Notes: generated by a model from the letters alone, not told the origin. A DNA stretch of 64,000 nucleotides from Tillus elongatus (GCA_964006375.1 OZ023262.1:197618778-197682777); one strand, 5' to 3'; positions 30,740-42,715 are shown, counted from the first letter of the stretch. Numbers and translations are program-made.

Positions 30740-31845
30740 TTTCGGGACGTAGCAAGTGCGTTATAGTAGTGAATTTTCATAAGAATTGTACACTGTTAGT
30801 AAGATATACTATTAAAACTAATTCTTTAAATTTAAATGGACCTTGAAGATCAGTTTTAGAGTTCTAGTTAGCGATTACTTGAAGAAAAATATGTTTTATA
30901 TGGAGCTACTAAATTTAAATTTGATCTTAGATATAATATGTAAATACTGCATGTGTCTTTAAAAAAATTGTGTTACAAATTTCATTAAAGTTACAAAAGT
31001 TTTTCAGAAAACAATTAATTATTTACAAAGGGAATGTACCTGTCAAATTATAAATATGACAGGTATTTTTTCTTGTTAATTGTTTAGATGGTTTTGTTTT
31101 AGTCAACCCATCCGGTTTTTGCAAACAATAAACAACAAAAAAGTTTTTTTAAACAAAGCGAAGCTCAATATGTTATTTTTCTTTAATTTATTACCCACGT
31201 GCGTTTACATAGGTGTTACTAAGGTTCAAGATTGAAGATTCTGGCTCAATGGGAAATTTATTGAGCTATCGGATTTGAAATATGTTTACGAAAATTTTCA
31301 ACCATAACATAAAAAACCTTTTTTGTTGTTTATTGTTTGCAAAAACTGATGGGTTGACTGAAACAAAACCATCTACGCAATTAATATGGAAAAATACCTG
31401 TCATATTTATAATTCGACAGGTACATTCCCTTTGTAAATAATTATTTTTTTCTGAAAAGCGTTTGCAACTTTAATAAAAATTATAACACAATTTTTTTAA
31501 GACACTTGCAGTACTTACATATATTTTTTTATAATTCGACAGGTTCATTCCCTTTGTAAACCATTAATTTTTTCTGAAAAACGTTTGTAACTTTAATGAA
31601 ATTTGTAACACAATTTTTTTAAAGGCACTTGCAGTACTTACATATTATATCTAAGACCAAATTTTAATTTAGTAGCTCCGTATAAAATATAATTTTTTTC
31701 AAATAACCGCTAACTGGGACTCTAAAACCGATCTCCAAGGTCCATTTAAATTTAAAGAATTAGTTTTAATAATATATCTTACTAATAGTGTACAATTCTT
31801 ATGAAAATTCTCTACCATAACGTACATGCTGCGTCTAGAGTTTTT
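30740..31845. repeat. large palindrome of two repeat 3' ends
   Basis: The left arm runs from a hairpin at 30747-30761 through ACCTTGAAGATCAGTTTTAGAG, GGGAATGTACCTGTCAAATTATAAATATGACAGG and GTTTGCAAACAATAAACAACAAAAAAG. The right arm carries the same blocks inverted in mirror order and ends in the hairpin at 31820-31834. Within the right arm, the AATTCGACAGGTACATTCCC to CTTGCAGTACTTACATAT part is itself duplicated in tandem. The centre is near 31200. No coding capacity. Confidence 0.85.
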
Positions 31846-32691
31846 TTAATTTTTCATATAGTAGTAGTTATTAGCAGTCAGCAGTTACAAAATTTTGGTG
31901 CTGCAGAAATATACATTGTGATAAAATATTTTGGTTGTGGCAAATCATAGACTATAGGTAAAAGTGAAGTGACAAATATATGGCTTAGAAACGTCAGTGG
32001 GTATAAGGTCTAGAAAGTAGTCCAATTTTCCGCAAAGTTTAAAAGTGAGATAAAGCATTTTGGCAGATGGACATTTCGGGGATCAATCCAGAGAAATTAG
32101 TTCTTAGTACAAACGCAAGCATAACTTTTTCTGTGCGGTATATTGTAAACTTTAATTTAACAATAAACAAATAAATATAGATATATAATATAAACAAGAA
32201 AATGTTTTAACATCGACGTTCAATTTGGTACAAAATTTATTGCCATATATACGACATATATATTGCTTTTGGCGTTATCAATATTACGTATCTTGTGATT
32301 CCGCCACTAAATCATCCTCGTTATATCCCCACGATAAAGAACAAAGAACAAAGAACAATCTGTGGAACGTATTGATATACGTGAAACCGGAAATAATCAC
32401 AGTTTCCAGTTTGTTGTATAAGAAGATTAATATCGTTTCTTAATAATTATAATACAAGAAGCCATTGTGACGTGCCAAAGTGTTTCTTTTAATTTTAAAT
32501 TTTTAGAATGCGATTTATGAGGGAAAAATATAAAGTGTTTGAATTTTTATTACGTAATATGATCCAATTTTATTATATTACTGATTTAAATGAAACATGG
32601 CACATGCCTTTATTTTGTTAATCCCAAAGATTACAAAAATGTTTTTTAAAGAGTGGGGTAACTGTAATTAAACTCTACATGTAGCATTATA
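31846..32691. other. unassigned stretch
   Basis: No coding motif. The short ORF at 32225-32443 has no recognisable product. Confidence 0.4.
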
Positions 32692-32693
32692 TA

Positions 32694-34592
32694 GGGTGGC
32701 GCATTGAAAACGAAACAGACAGATTTGCGTCCAGAGAATTTTTTTTAAGAAACACTGAAACACGTCAATTTTAATATTGAGGGGGACATGTTTTGATATA
32801 AAACTCAACTTTGTCACATCAACTCCTTAAGGGTGGTGATAACAACCCTTATATTTTAAATAGGGAACATGTTACATCATTTGAAAGCTCTTTCTTTTCT
32901 GAATTCAGCACATTAATTTTTTTGGAAGTTTTATCAACTCGTTTAAAAATTATTCACAGTTGAAGATGCAAAAATGCATTTCACTCATTCCGATAAGCAA
33001 TGTGCTGATAGTCAATGTTTTGTTGGTTTGTAAACAAAAAATTGACTTTTAGAACATTTCTTATCGGAACGAGAGAAATGGGGTTATTATTTCAGTTTAT
33101 CGGTCGGTTTGATACTTGATAGTACTACCGAAAATTTCACAATGGTGTATTCTGTAAGAAGAAAGAATTGAAATAATTACTCTTTTTTCCAAAAACGACG
33201 ACTGTGCCAACCGGCAGCGCAAATTTGTTTAATGAACGACATCCGAACAGACATATTAACAGAAAATACATTTTGGAATTAGTTGCAAAGTTTCGATAAA
33301 GTGGTTCAGTAGCCAACAAAAAACGGGATCCTGAACGTGAATTTCCGGTTAGAAATGAGACTACTGATATTAAACTTTTAGGACAAATTGCTGCAGACCC
33401 AACTTTGATCACGAGAAAATTGGCCACTGTTTCAAACATCAAGAGAAGAACTTATCAGCGAATATTAAAGCATCATAAATTTCACCCGTATAGAATTCAT
33501 CTTGTACAACAACTGAATGAAGATGATTTTGATCGGCGGCTGTAGTTTTGTGAAGTTATGACTGCACGAATAGCTGATAACGGAAACTTTCTGTTCAATA
33601 TCTGTTTTTCAGACGAGTGTACGTTTTTACTAAACTAGTCAATCGTCATAATTGTCGTTATTGGGCAGATAATAATACAAGAAATTTTCACGAAGTCCAC
33701 ACTCAAACTCCACAGAAATTGAATGTCTGGACTGGAATTTTTGGAGACCGTTAAATCAGACCAAGTTTTCTTGATGGCAATTTGAGTGGTGAAACGTATT
33801 TGGAGTTACTAAAAGATATCGTTTACCCTCTAAAAATTGACATTGTTGAAAATGATGATCGCTATCAAGAAAATCAATTAATGTTTCAACAAGATGGAGC
33901 TCCTGCATTTTTCACAACGTGTTAGGGAGTTTTTTAACAGATAGTTTTTAGGACAATGGATTTGGCGTAGAGGTGCTATTAAGTGGCCCTCTAGATCACC
34001 GGATTTAACTCATTTAGAGTGCTTTCTATGGGGCCATTTAAAAAGTCGAATTTACGCATCAGAACCGGAGTCTCTCGAAGAATTACGACGACGCATTGTT
34101 GAAGAATTCCGTGTAATAACTTCACAAATGCTCCAGAATGTCAGAGCTCGTTTTGAACAAAATTTGTACTTTTGTATGGAAGCTGGTGGTCAACAATTTG
34201 AACACTTAGTTAACTGAATAAACATTTTTGAACGTTTGGTTTTGTTTTTTAGTTTTTTTAACGAAAAATTGACTAATTAGTGCATTTATTATCACAATGA
34301 ATGAAATACGTTCTTGTAACTCCAACTGTTAAACGAGATAATAAAACTTCCAAAAAAATTAGTGTGCTGAATTCAAAAAAGAGAGAGCTTTCAAATGATG
34401 TAACACTCAATCCATATTCCCTATTTAAAATATAAGGGTTTTTATCACCACCCTTAAGGGGTTGATGTGACAAAGTTGAATTTTATGTCAAAACATGTCC
34501 CTCTCAATATTAAAATTGACGTGTTTCAGGTTTCTTAAAAAAAAATTTGCTGGGCGCAAATCGGTCTGTTTCGTTTTCAATGCGCCAGCCTG
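32694..34592 (+). mobile_element. mariner-type transposon with 300-bp TIRs
   Basis: The ends GGGTGGCGCATTGAAAACGA (32694) and, inverted, CAGGCTGGCGCATTGAAAAC (34592) are flanked by TA. The inverted repeats remain alignable for about 300 bp (to about 33000 and from about 34270), including GTGTTACATCATTTGAAAGC and GGAAGTTTTAT blocks. A transposase relic lies between them on the plus strand. Structure is complete but the gene is dead. Confidence 0.9.
33141..34217 (+). pseudogene. mariner-type transposase, multiply broken
   Basis: The start is at the ATG at 33141 (MVYSVRRKNEIITLFSKNDDC, helix-turn-helix start). It continues with NRKYILELVAKF, KRDPEREFPVRNE, TRKLATVSNIKRRTYQRIL and HPYRIHLVQQLNEDDFDRR. 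FSDECTF follows (first Asp, 33612), then VNRHNCRYWADNN, TPQKLNVWTGIFGDR, GETYLELLKD and FQQDGAPAFF (second Asp, 33896). The C-terminal part is SPDLTHLECFLWGHLKS (Asp replaced by Glu at the usual LDFFLWG position), EPESLEELRRRIVEEFRV, and EAGGQQFEHLVN with a stop at 34217. At least five stops or frameshifts. Confidence 0.88.
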
Positions 34593-34594
34593 TA

Positions 34595-35075
34595 TAGCGT
34601 AAGTTAACCTCTGTTGTAAATTTTAAGTAATTAGAGTCACAAGATATAAATAGCACGCATAAAATATTCTACCCAAACTAACGATCTCGGCCACTAAAAT
34701 TCCGAAAACCTATTAAATATTCGTCAACAATTACGGCGTTAGAATGACAGATAATCAAATTCAATGAAGTTGTATATTTCAGTTATAAGTAAATGTCGTA
34801 TTATAAAAATTTGAGAAGATAGGAAAAAATGAAAGAAACCGGCTTACGTCTCTATGAAAATGATGTTGAAGTAGTTTTTTTTATCTTTAGACTTCAAAAT
34901 AAGACGTCATCCAAGAGCAAAGAGTCTACCGGCATATTATCAAGTCACATACTAATTAGAAAAAATTGTGTGATTACCTGTTTACTTACATTTAATTTTA
35001 GAATAGAATAAAATTTCCTAGGGCAGCCAGTCGTGGTCTCTATAAGTATAACGTAATCAAACAATTTATCAGCTA
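34595..35075. other. unassigned stretch
   Basis: No recognised gene. The ORF at 34829-35011 has no family features. Confidence 0.4.
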
Positions 35076-35145
35076 GCTTTGATAGTTTCGTGGTAGAAGC
35101 CTTGCCTGACAGGCGGCGGTCACGGTTCGATTCCCGCCTGATGCA
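35076..35145 (+). pseudogene. tRNA-Gly-like pseudogene
   Basis: Seventy nucleotides with the tRNA-Gly layout: TTTCGTGGTAGAAGC in the D arm, a CTGACAG anticodon loop (GCC changed to GAC), a perfect B box GGTTCGATTCC at about 35124-35134, and the 3' acceptor TGATGCA. The 5' acceptor strand GCTTTGA no longer pairs with it and T-stem pairs are lost, so it is not expected to be functional. It could also be a decayed SINE head. Confidence 0.6.
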
Positions 35146-35324
35146 TGTAACATTTTTTAAGCTTCACTAATATTAATGAGGAAGTTGCATATAATTTACT
35201 TTTGATGAAAAACGTATATAAAGTACAGCAAAATACTCTAAACATATATGTCTACAAGTAAACCCCCCTTAAAGTGAACCACTAATTAGTAAGTAATTAT
35301 TGAAATATTGAATATATTTCAAAA

Positions 35325-35524
35325 AGAGAGGATGGGGGAAAACGCGATCTGATTGGTGAAGAGGTTTGTGACGTCACGATCCGGTACATCTGTGTGATAC
35401 CGTTGTGTTTGCATCGAATTATGAGCAGTTTTATCATAATTTTAAGTAGTTTTGGTGTTTAGTGCATAACATAGGTTCAAAGGTAGTAAGTTGTGTTTAA
35501 TCTAGTTTAGTGCTTGACTTCGTG
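35325..35524 (+). promoter_or_regulatory. CRE-bearing presumed 5' flank of THAP exon
   Basis: GTGACGTCAC (a perfect palindromic CRE/ATF-type site) is followed by GATCCGGTAC at about 35371-35390. A related inverted copy (GTGACGCCACGATCCGGTAT on the minus strand) lies at about 36210-36229 upstream of the opposed exon. The transcriptional role is inferred only from position. Confidence 0.35.
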
Positions 35525-35784
<260 letters not shown>

Positions 35785-35925
35785 GTATATTTTTCTTGTA
35801 TATTATTTGAAAGGAGAACATTTTGAGGTTATGCTTTTATTTAAATTATATTTTATAAGAAATTACTACATAAAATCCAACAAAGATATTTCCAGGATAA
35901 AATAAGGTTCATATCAGACACATAC

Positions 35926-36068
35926 CTCCCAGCTTTCACTCCTTTTAACTCAGCACTAATGAAATTCGGGTTGTTTCCTAAAAACGCAAACACTGCTAGT
36001 ACATAAATTTTTGGTAAATTATAAGATTGTCCTTGGACAAATCCAACTTCTGTAGCTATACTATGAGA
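35926..36068 (-). pseudogene. exon-like piece of a transposon-associated protein
   Basis: On the minus strand, a CTGTACAG acceptor (36069) is followed by SHSIATEVGFVQGQSYNLPK and IYVLAVFAFLGNNPNFISAE-LKGVKAGR, then a strong GTATGT donor at 35925. The 143-bp exon is fully open. The pattern 'LPK..VLAVFAF...N.NF.SAE.KGVKAGR' recalls a conserved segment I associate with uncharacterised insect proteins of the SWIM/YqaJ-nuclease transposon type. This is recollection of family pattern, not a search result. It points opposite to the THAP exon. Confidence 0.45.
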
Positions 36069-36229
36069 CTGTACAGTTTTTAAAATAATTAATATAGATA
36101 TTAACAATAATATAAGTTGATAACAATAACTATCCGGCACACGTAAGTCGCATAAACACTAATGGTGAGATGAGGATCTCTGTGTGAGTAAGCGAGACTA
36201 GTTTTGACCGATACCGGATCGTGGCGTCA

Positions 36230-36799
36230 CAGTAGGCCGTTTTTGTTTACGGCTGCGTTTTGGCGCGGAGACAATTATTTTGATTTTCTATATTTTTTTA
36301 CAGGAAAACTGTTAGTTAAAAATTTAAATGTTATATGGCAATTGATTTTATACAATGTGATTAATTGAATAAGAGGAGAATAAAAAAGTGTGCAAATTCC
36401 TCATTGGTAGAAACAATAGTGTACAGATTGCATATGTTGGGACCAAGTTCTCATTTCTTTAAAGGTCTGCATAACTTTGTCACAGTTGAGTCTAAAGCTG
36501 GAAATTTCAGTAGACATGTTTTATTGTTGATACCTATTAGTTATTTTTTTTAAGGAAATTTACTAACAGAGAATTTTGTCTTTTTTTGTGTGTTGGAAAA
36601 ACCGATTCTATTAGGTTGACTAAAACAAAGTAATTCAGGCGACTAATAAGGAAAAATACACGACATGCTTATAATTTGGGAGACACACTCATTTTTGGAA
36701 TATTAATTAGGTTTCCTTCTGGAGAGGTTTTGTACGTTTAATGAAATGTATGGTACAAGTTCTTTTTAAAGAAACTTACAGTACCTAGATATAACAAAT
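36230..36799. other. unassigned stretch
   Basis: No gene recognised. From about 36540 it shares islands with the 30.7-31.8-kb palindrome arms (GTTGACTAAAACAAAG, ATTTGGGAGACACACTC), so its right part is probably diverged repeat. Confidence 0.4.
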
Positions 36800-37070
36800 T
36801 TTAATTTTGTAGCTTTATAGGAAATTGAGTTTTGGACATTTAAAGTTTACTTCAGAAAAGGCACTAGAACAAGAGATTTAAATAATTTTATGATGATAGA
36901 TATCGATGGTAATACTTTCACAATTTTTTTTTAAATGAGCGCGTATTAGGACCCCTAAAACTGAGCTTCAAGGTCTGTTTAAATATAAAGTATTAATTTT
37001 AATTATATGACGTACTGATAGTGTTAAATACTTTTTAAAATTCACTACTATAACCCACTTGCTGCGTCCC
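36800..37070 (+). mobile_element. HINE-like 3' end (H13)
   Basis: The segment is colinear with 1-320 (TAGGAAATTGAGTTTTGG, GATATCGATGGTAATAC, AGGACCCCTAAAACTGAGCTTCAAGG), ending in AAAATTCACTACTATA and the hairpin-like ACCCA-cttgc-TGCGT (37053-37067). Confidence 0.72.
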
Positions 37071-37204
37071 AAATTTCAATTTATTTTAATTTTATTCTAG
37101 TAATTGTTTTAATGTTCTAATGTTATTTTTACCGTGCAATGAACAATTTTATGATGGAACATAATTTCAATGAAAATTGGGTACTATCACAAGCTTGCTC
37201 GGTC

Positions 37205-37327
37205 AATATTTTACTGGATTTTTTTTTGAAAAAATCACCATTGAAGAGATCGCCACTTTTGTAAAGGATTTCTTCAAATGAGCGCAACTAGGCCCCCTAG
37301 AAAACATATCCGGGATCAGTTTATATA
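37205..37327 (+). mobile_element. HINE-like head whose (TA)n was hit by mariner
   Basis: TTTTACTGGATTTTTTTTTG / AAAATCACCATTGAAGAGATCGCC is followed by CTTCAAATGAGCGCAACTAGG and ATATCCGGGATCAGTTTATATA. The mariner element starts at 37328 where (TA)n should begin, and the tract is found on the far side of that element at 40929. Confidence 0.75.
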
Positions 37328-38012
37328 CAGGGTGTCTGGCGTGTCGCGTTCATTAGAAGTTTACGACCTTCTAGTCCGAATTAGAAAGAGAAAATTTGGG
37401 TTTGGCCATAAGCGGCTATGCGGAAGCAAAGTAAATTACTTTGAAGTACATGGTACTTCCGGTTATACCGAAAGTACTATGTACAATCGTTGTTTTAAAT
37501 GGAACACCCTCTATATTATTGCAGTTTTAGATTCCGCATTGAATTCCAGAATAAATTTTATAAAAGCACTATTTTCAAAAATGTGACGTTTTCAAGTTAT
37601 TTCGATTTTTTCGAAAATTTTATAAATGTCACTACAATGTTTGATAAGACATATATCCGCTATTAAACAAGATCGGATATTCTAACTTAGTGACTGAGCT
37701 GGAAAAGTTTAGTTTTAAGGAAGCGGTGAATAATATCTTCCAGAACTTATACATAGCGTTCTATACTAAGCTTCCAACTTGAGCAATTTCTTTAATTCAT
37801 AATCATTTTTAAATAGAACATCGTATATTTTTTACTTCATCTTATTGCTCATTTAAATATATTTGAAAATTGTTAACACTTTCTTATACCTATCTCTTAC
37901 CATTTCTGAGATATGTCGATTTCTCTGTTATATTTTGGTGCAGACACCAGATATCTGGTCATACTTAGTTGCCTATGACTGAGAATGTCAAAAACAGGGT
38001 GAAATTCAACTG

Positions 38013-38783
38013 AGTCGTGTTCCAAAATAAACAATGTGACTTATGTCTAAAATCGCTCACAATTCTGAAATATCGTTGTGTATAATTGCAATAAGTTTGC
38101 CGCTACATATCGGCAGAAGTTTGCGCATAGTATAAATAATGATATGGACTATTTGACTCTCAACAAGGTAAAGGTGTTTATACTGACCTGCAACGGTAAA
38201 TTACAAACAATGGCTGTGAAGCGGTGGCGAAGAAATCTGGCCTTAACATGCACGTAACTTCGCTGACAAATGAGAAAGTATAGAATCCATTTTAATTCTC
38301 ATCCCATAGGCGTATATATTCTACGCTCTTCTATTTACAAAAATTAGTCCATTTCAATTAAAACACTTTAAACTCTTTAAACACTTAAATGGGGCTGCAG
38401 TGTAGCTACAGTCGACATGTATCCGCTTTATTACTTTATAATACCTATATCTGGGGTTGTATTGTATTTACCCGAAACTGATAGGTTTGGTTGTGAATGG
38501 TGTCAACATTCCCAGAATTTGAACTGCTCTATGGAGCAGCGGGAGGTATAGTATTTTCGCGTGTTCGTATTAAACAGGTTGTACAGTATAGCATTCTATA
38601 TTAATTGATAGTAGTTATAAGTGGTGTATGTGAGTATATATTTATATTGGACTTTAGATTAGACAGTAGTAGTAGTGTTGAACGAATTATCTTTTAAAAA
38701 TTAATAGAGAATATTATATCCCTATAAAAATTAATTTCTCCGCCTATGGAATCCCTTTTATAGCTCGGTTCGGTAGGGATGCG
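38013..38783. other. unclassified insertion inside the left TIR
   Basis: The left inverted repeat breaks at CAACTGA (38012) and resumes at CACTTC (38784), judging from the uninterrupted right copy. The roughly 770 bp between has no protein motif, no clear terminal repeats and no obvious target duplication. Confidence 0.55.
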
Positions 38784-39079
38784 TCACTTCTTATATCTTG
38801 GAACCAGACTTTCATTGTAGCTGCTTGTTGTCAACGTTTGAGATATATAGCTTTTTCTATTGCAATATATTAAACCTATCTCACTTATCTAAAATCTTCA
38901 CTTATCTAAAATCCTAACTTTTTTAAAATCTGGTTTTGTCTTATGCATTAAATTCAACACATTTTGCTGTGGTTGTAAAATAAATAGGCATTAGTAAAAA
39001 AAAACAACAACACGAACAAGAGCATGAATTTTATAAACTTAAAAAAAAATACATAGCAAACGTGAAAATAAATCATAGG

Positions 39080-40127
39080 TAGGTAGAAGCTTATAGGAAA
39101 TTTTCAATGTGTCTCCCGTTCCTGTCGAGACATTTCAAAATTCTCGAATTTACTTCCTGTGAAGTTGCTTTGCTTATTTCGTGTGGATCTAGTCCTTGAA
39201 AGGCCTCGACGATCCGTTGAATAAGTTCATCGCGTGTACTCACTGGAGTAGCATAGACTTTACTCTTTATCCTGCCTCCAGAGATAAAAATGACACGTTG
39301 TTAGATCTGGTGATATTGGCTGACATCTGCAGCGACCGTTGCGGCCTATCCATCGGTCTTCAAACATTCTATTTAGTTGCTGATACACTTCACTCTAGCA
39401 ATGAAACGGAGATCCGTCTATTTGATACCAGCAACTAAATAATGTACAGACTGGCAGATTTTCAATAAAATCTGTTACTATGTTTCTAAGAATCTCCAAC
39501 AAATACCTCTCAGGATTTAAGTTTCCGTCATAAATGTAATAACACACAACATTGTCACAAATTAAGGAGAAAACATTGAAGCTGAATTTATTTCGGAAAT
39601 TTAGATGTCTGGTTAAACGCGGGTTCTATCTAGCCCAATAATGATCGTTCTTGCGGTTGACAATATCCTCTCTATCAAACCTAGACTCGTCTGTCCACAT
39701 TATTTTTCAAAAATGAAGGATCTTCTTGAATCTTTATTAATAAATATTCACAGAAGTTTATCCTTTGTTGGTAGTCACTAGGGTGGAGCCCTTGTATAAG
39801 CTGAAGTGAGAAATTATGCATATTGTGCTTTCTCAATATTCTGTGTATTGCTCAGATAGATAAACACAAATATTGAGACCCACTTCTTAACGACCTTTGT
39901 GGATGTGCTTCAAAATATGCAAGAACTATAATTTGATTCACTTCATTGTCTTCAATTTTGAAACGTTTAACAAAGCGTCGTGTCGGTATTATTCCATGAC
40001 TTGACCACTTACTTTTGATTCTGCTGAATGTTGTTCTATTCATTCGAGCCAAATGAGGGAGTCTGTTGTTAAATGTTCTAACTGTTCTCTCAACTATTCT
40101 GTTACATTCACCATATATTGAAAACAA
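39080..40127 (-). pseudogene. mariner-type transposase relic
   Basis: The start near 40127 gives MFSIYGECNRIVERTVRTFN...LPHLARMNRTTFSRIKSKWSSHGIIP, a helix-turn-helix like that of DUF4817 transposases. After a break come MWTDESRFDREDIVNRKN (first Asp, near 39695), HYWA, NPRLTRHLNFRNKFSFNVFS, GNLNPERYLLEILRNIV and QIDGSPFHC (second Asp, near 39420). Then NRMFEDRWIGRNG and SPDLTTCHFYLW follow, and after a frameshift KSKVYATPVSTRDELIQRIVEAFQGL, ending RNGRHIENFL near 39093. Several stops and shifts; the third acidic position is not clear. Confidence 0.85.
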
Positions 40128-40925
40128 ATTGAAAACATCTTCTGCAGAATAACGAAAATAAAAAGTATTGTTAGCTATATTATTTTAGCACTTTTGATAA
40201 CAAAAAATTCACTACAAGCAGCTACAGTGAAATCGCCTAGGAAGTGTCAGTTGAATTTCACCCTGTGTTTGATATTTACAGTCAAAGGCAACTACGTATG
40301 TCCAGATAACTGATGTAAACACCAATATATAACAGAAAAATCGATATAACTCAGAAATGATAAGAGATAGGTATACAAAAGTGTTAACAATTTTGAAAGA
40401 GATTAAAATGGCCAATAAGATGAGGTAAAAAAATGTATGGTATTCTATTTGAAATATTCAAGTTATGAATGAAAGAATTTGTTCAAGTTGGACGCTTAGT
40501 ATAGCACGCTATGTATAAGTTCTTGAAGATATTATCCACCGCTTCCTTAGAACTAAGCTTTTCTAGCTTACTCGCTAAGGTAGAATCTCTGACCTTGTCT
40601 AATAGCGGAGATATGTCTTATCAAACATAGTAGTGGCATTTGAAAAATTATCGAAAAAATCGAAATAACTTGAAAACGTCACATTTTTGACATATGATGC
40701 TTTTATAAAATTTATTCTGGAATTCAATGCAGAATCTAAAACTGCAATAATATATAGGGTATTCTATTTAAAATAACGATAGTACATGGTACTTCCGGTA
40801 TAACCGGATACTTCAAAATAATTTACTTTACTTCCGCATAACCGCTTATGACCAAAAACAAATTTTATCCTTCTAATTCGGACTAGAAGGTCATAAACTT
40901 CTAATGACGCGACTCGCCAAACACC

Positions 40926-40928
<3 letters not shown>

Positions 40929-40996
<68 letters not shown>
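40929..40996. repeat. (TA)n microsatellite between mariner and LINE
   Basis: About 68 bp of TA. The first TA is the target duplication of the mariner at 37328-40928. A 5'-truncated LINE follows directly. Confidence 0.97.
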
Positions 40997-40997
<1 letters not shown>

Positions 40998-41000
<3 letters not shown>

Positions 41001-42715
41001 CGGTAAATCGGCTAACTAAGGAAGAGAGAAAGGATCCTGCAAGAAGCATTCAACTTGGGGGTGATAACTCATTAAATAACTCCAACCCGGGGGAAATAGC
41101 CAACGCATTCAATAAATATTTTTCATCCGTTGGGAGAGCACTGGCACAAAAAATACCGTCTTCGGGGGCCAGTCTTAAGGTAGATATGAAGCCATACAGC
41201 ATTTTTATAACACCTTCATGTGAGTCCGAAGTTGTTGAATGCATAATGAGTATGAAGGTAAAAAAGGCTCCTGGGTTGCACTCGATCACTGTGCAGAATT
41301 TGAGGGAACTCGTACATGTTATTGCAGTCCCGCTGACTATCTTAATCAACAGATGCATAGAACTTGGTATTTTCCCAGACATTCTAAAGAAGACTGTAAT
41401 AAAACCACTGTTTATATGAGGAAACAGGGACGAAATGCCAAACTATAGACCGATATCCTTATTATCGAATGTGGCCAAGGTTTTCGAAAAAATTATTTGT
41501 CAGAAAATAACAAGCTATTTAAAGAAGCATAACATCTTAGCAAATCGCAGTTTGGCTTCAGAGAGGGTCTGTCAACACAGAATGCGTTAAATACCCTAAC
41601 TACAGGAATTTATTCTGCCCTTGATAAGCAAAGACAAAGTATTTGCATCTTTCTAGACGCCGAAAAGGCCTTTGACGCTGTTGATCACAGGATTCTTCTC
41701 AGAAAATTGGAGGGTATCGGTTTTAGGGGTGTTCCGCTGCTTTTGATTGAGGATTATTTGCAGTCTAGAAGGCAGTGCACAAAGATTGACGACAGCTACA
41801 GCGATTTTAAGGTGACTGAATTTGGCGTTCCTCAGGGTACAGTCCTGGGCCTGTTGTCTTTTAGTTTGTATATCAATGATATATTTAATGTGCAGACAGC
41901 TGGTAAAATCATTGGTTTTGCAGATGATACTGCAATTCTATATGAGGATTGTTCTTGGCCAACGGCTAAAGACCAAAATTGAAGATGATTTTGTGAATAT
42001 TAAGGGGTGGTTTGATGCCAATGGGTTAACTATTAATACAAAGAAGACGAAGTATGTTGCATTTGCCTCCTATAAGCCACACCTGCCGTCATTTAATACA
42101 CTGCAAATAGTTTGTAACAACCAATGTATCCAAATTAAGGCGGCACAAAAAGTTAGGTAGTTGGGGATCATCATAGATCAACATCTGCGTTGGGATGAGC
42201 ATGTTGGTGTGGTTGTAAAAAAGTTGAGGACCATTTTATATAAGTTTAAATACCTGAAAACCTTTCTGGCAATGGTGTGTCTTAGAATGGTCTATTCGGC
42301 ATTAGTTGAACCTTTTCTTACATACGGGATTGTTGTTTGGGGTGCTCTGTTAAGTTGTCACCTGAAAAAGTTGGATATAATTCAACGTTGGTTCCTGAAA
42401 CTAATATATAATAAGTGCTACCCTTACCCGTCTGACTCGTTGTACGCTGAAGCAGGAGCTAATGATATTAGGCAACTTTTTTCATTGGCTGTGCTGACGT
42501 ACGTAAGAAAGTATGATCGCGTCTCTAGAATAGAGCATTCGTACGTAACTAGGCTAAACGCAGCAGCGGCCGCTCAAACGAACAGAACAATTAAGACTGT
42601 GGGCCAGCGTAGTTATACTTATATTGCACCAAGAATGTATAATACTCTTCCAGTCAGGATCAGAACTGCACTAATTTTACGTTCTTATGTGAGGATGGTG
42701 AAAGCATGGGTTTAG
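40998..42715 (+). pseudogene. LINE reverse transcriptase with FADD box
   Basis: Conceptual translation begins in the endonuclease-RT linker (NSNPGEIANAFNKYFSSVGRALAQKI), then KVKKAPGLHSIT and NRCIELGIFPDILKKTVIKPLF. After a stop at 41417 it continues with NYRPISLLSNVAKVFEKII, FGFREGLSTQNAL, the catalytic ICIFLDAEKAFDAVDHRILL, VPQGTVLGLLSFSLYINDIF and IGFADDTAILY (catalytic box, about 41920). A frameshift at about 41980 and a stop at 42158 precede the open thumb and C-terminal part at 42161-42715 (LGIIIDQHLRWDEHV...YGIVVWGALL...). Catalytic residues are intact but at least three lesions break it. Confidence 0.88.

Larger units (their letters stand above)
37328..40928 (-). mobile_element. mariner-type transposon with about 700-bp TIRs
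   Basis: The ends CAGGGTGTCTGGCGTGTCGC (37328) and, inverted, CAGGGTGTTTGGCGAGTCGC (40928) are flanked by TA. The inverted repeats align for about 690 bp on the left (to about 38012, resuming at about 38784 after a nested insertion) and through about 40212 on the right. Shared blocks include TTAGAAGTTTACGACCTTC, ACTTCCGGTTATACC and TATCCGCTATTAA. A minus-strand transposase relic lies in the core. A second copy begins at 63202. Confidence 0.9.

Noticed and set aside
35076..35145. Functional tRNA gene (anticodon GAC)
   Set aside because: Acceptor and T-stem pairing is lost; it fits a decayed tRNA-Gly-like sequence better.
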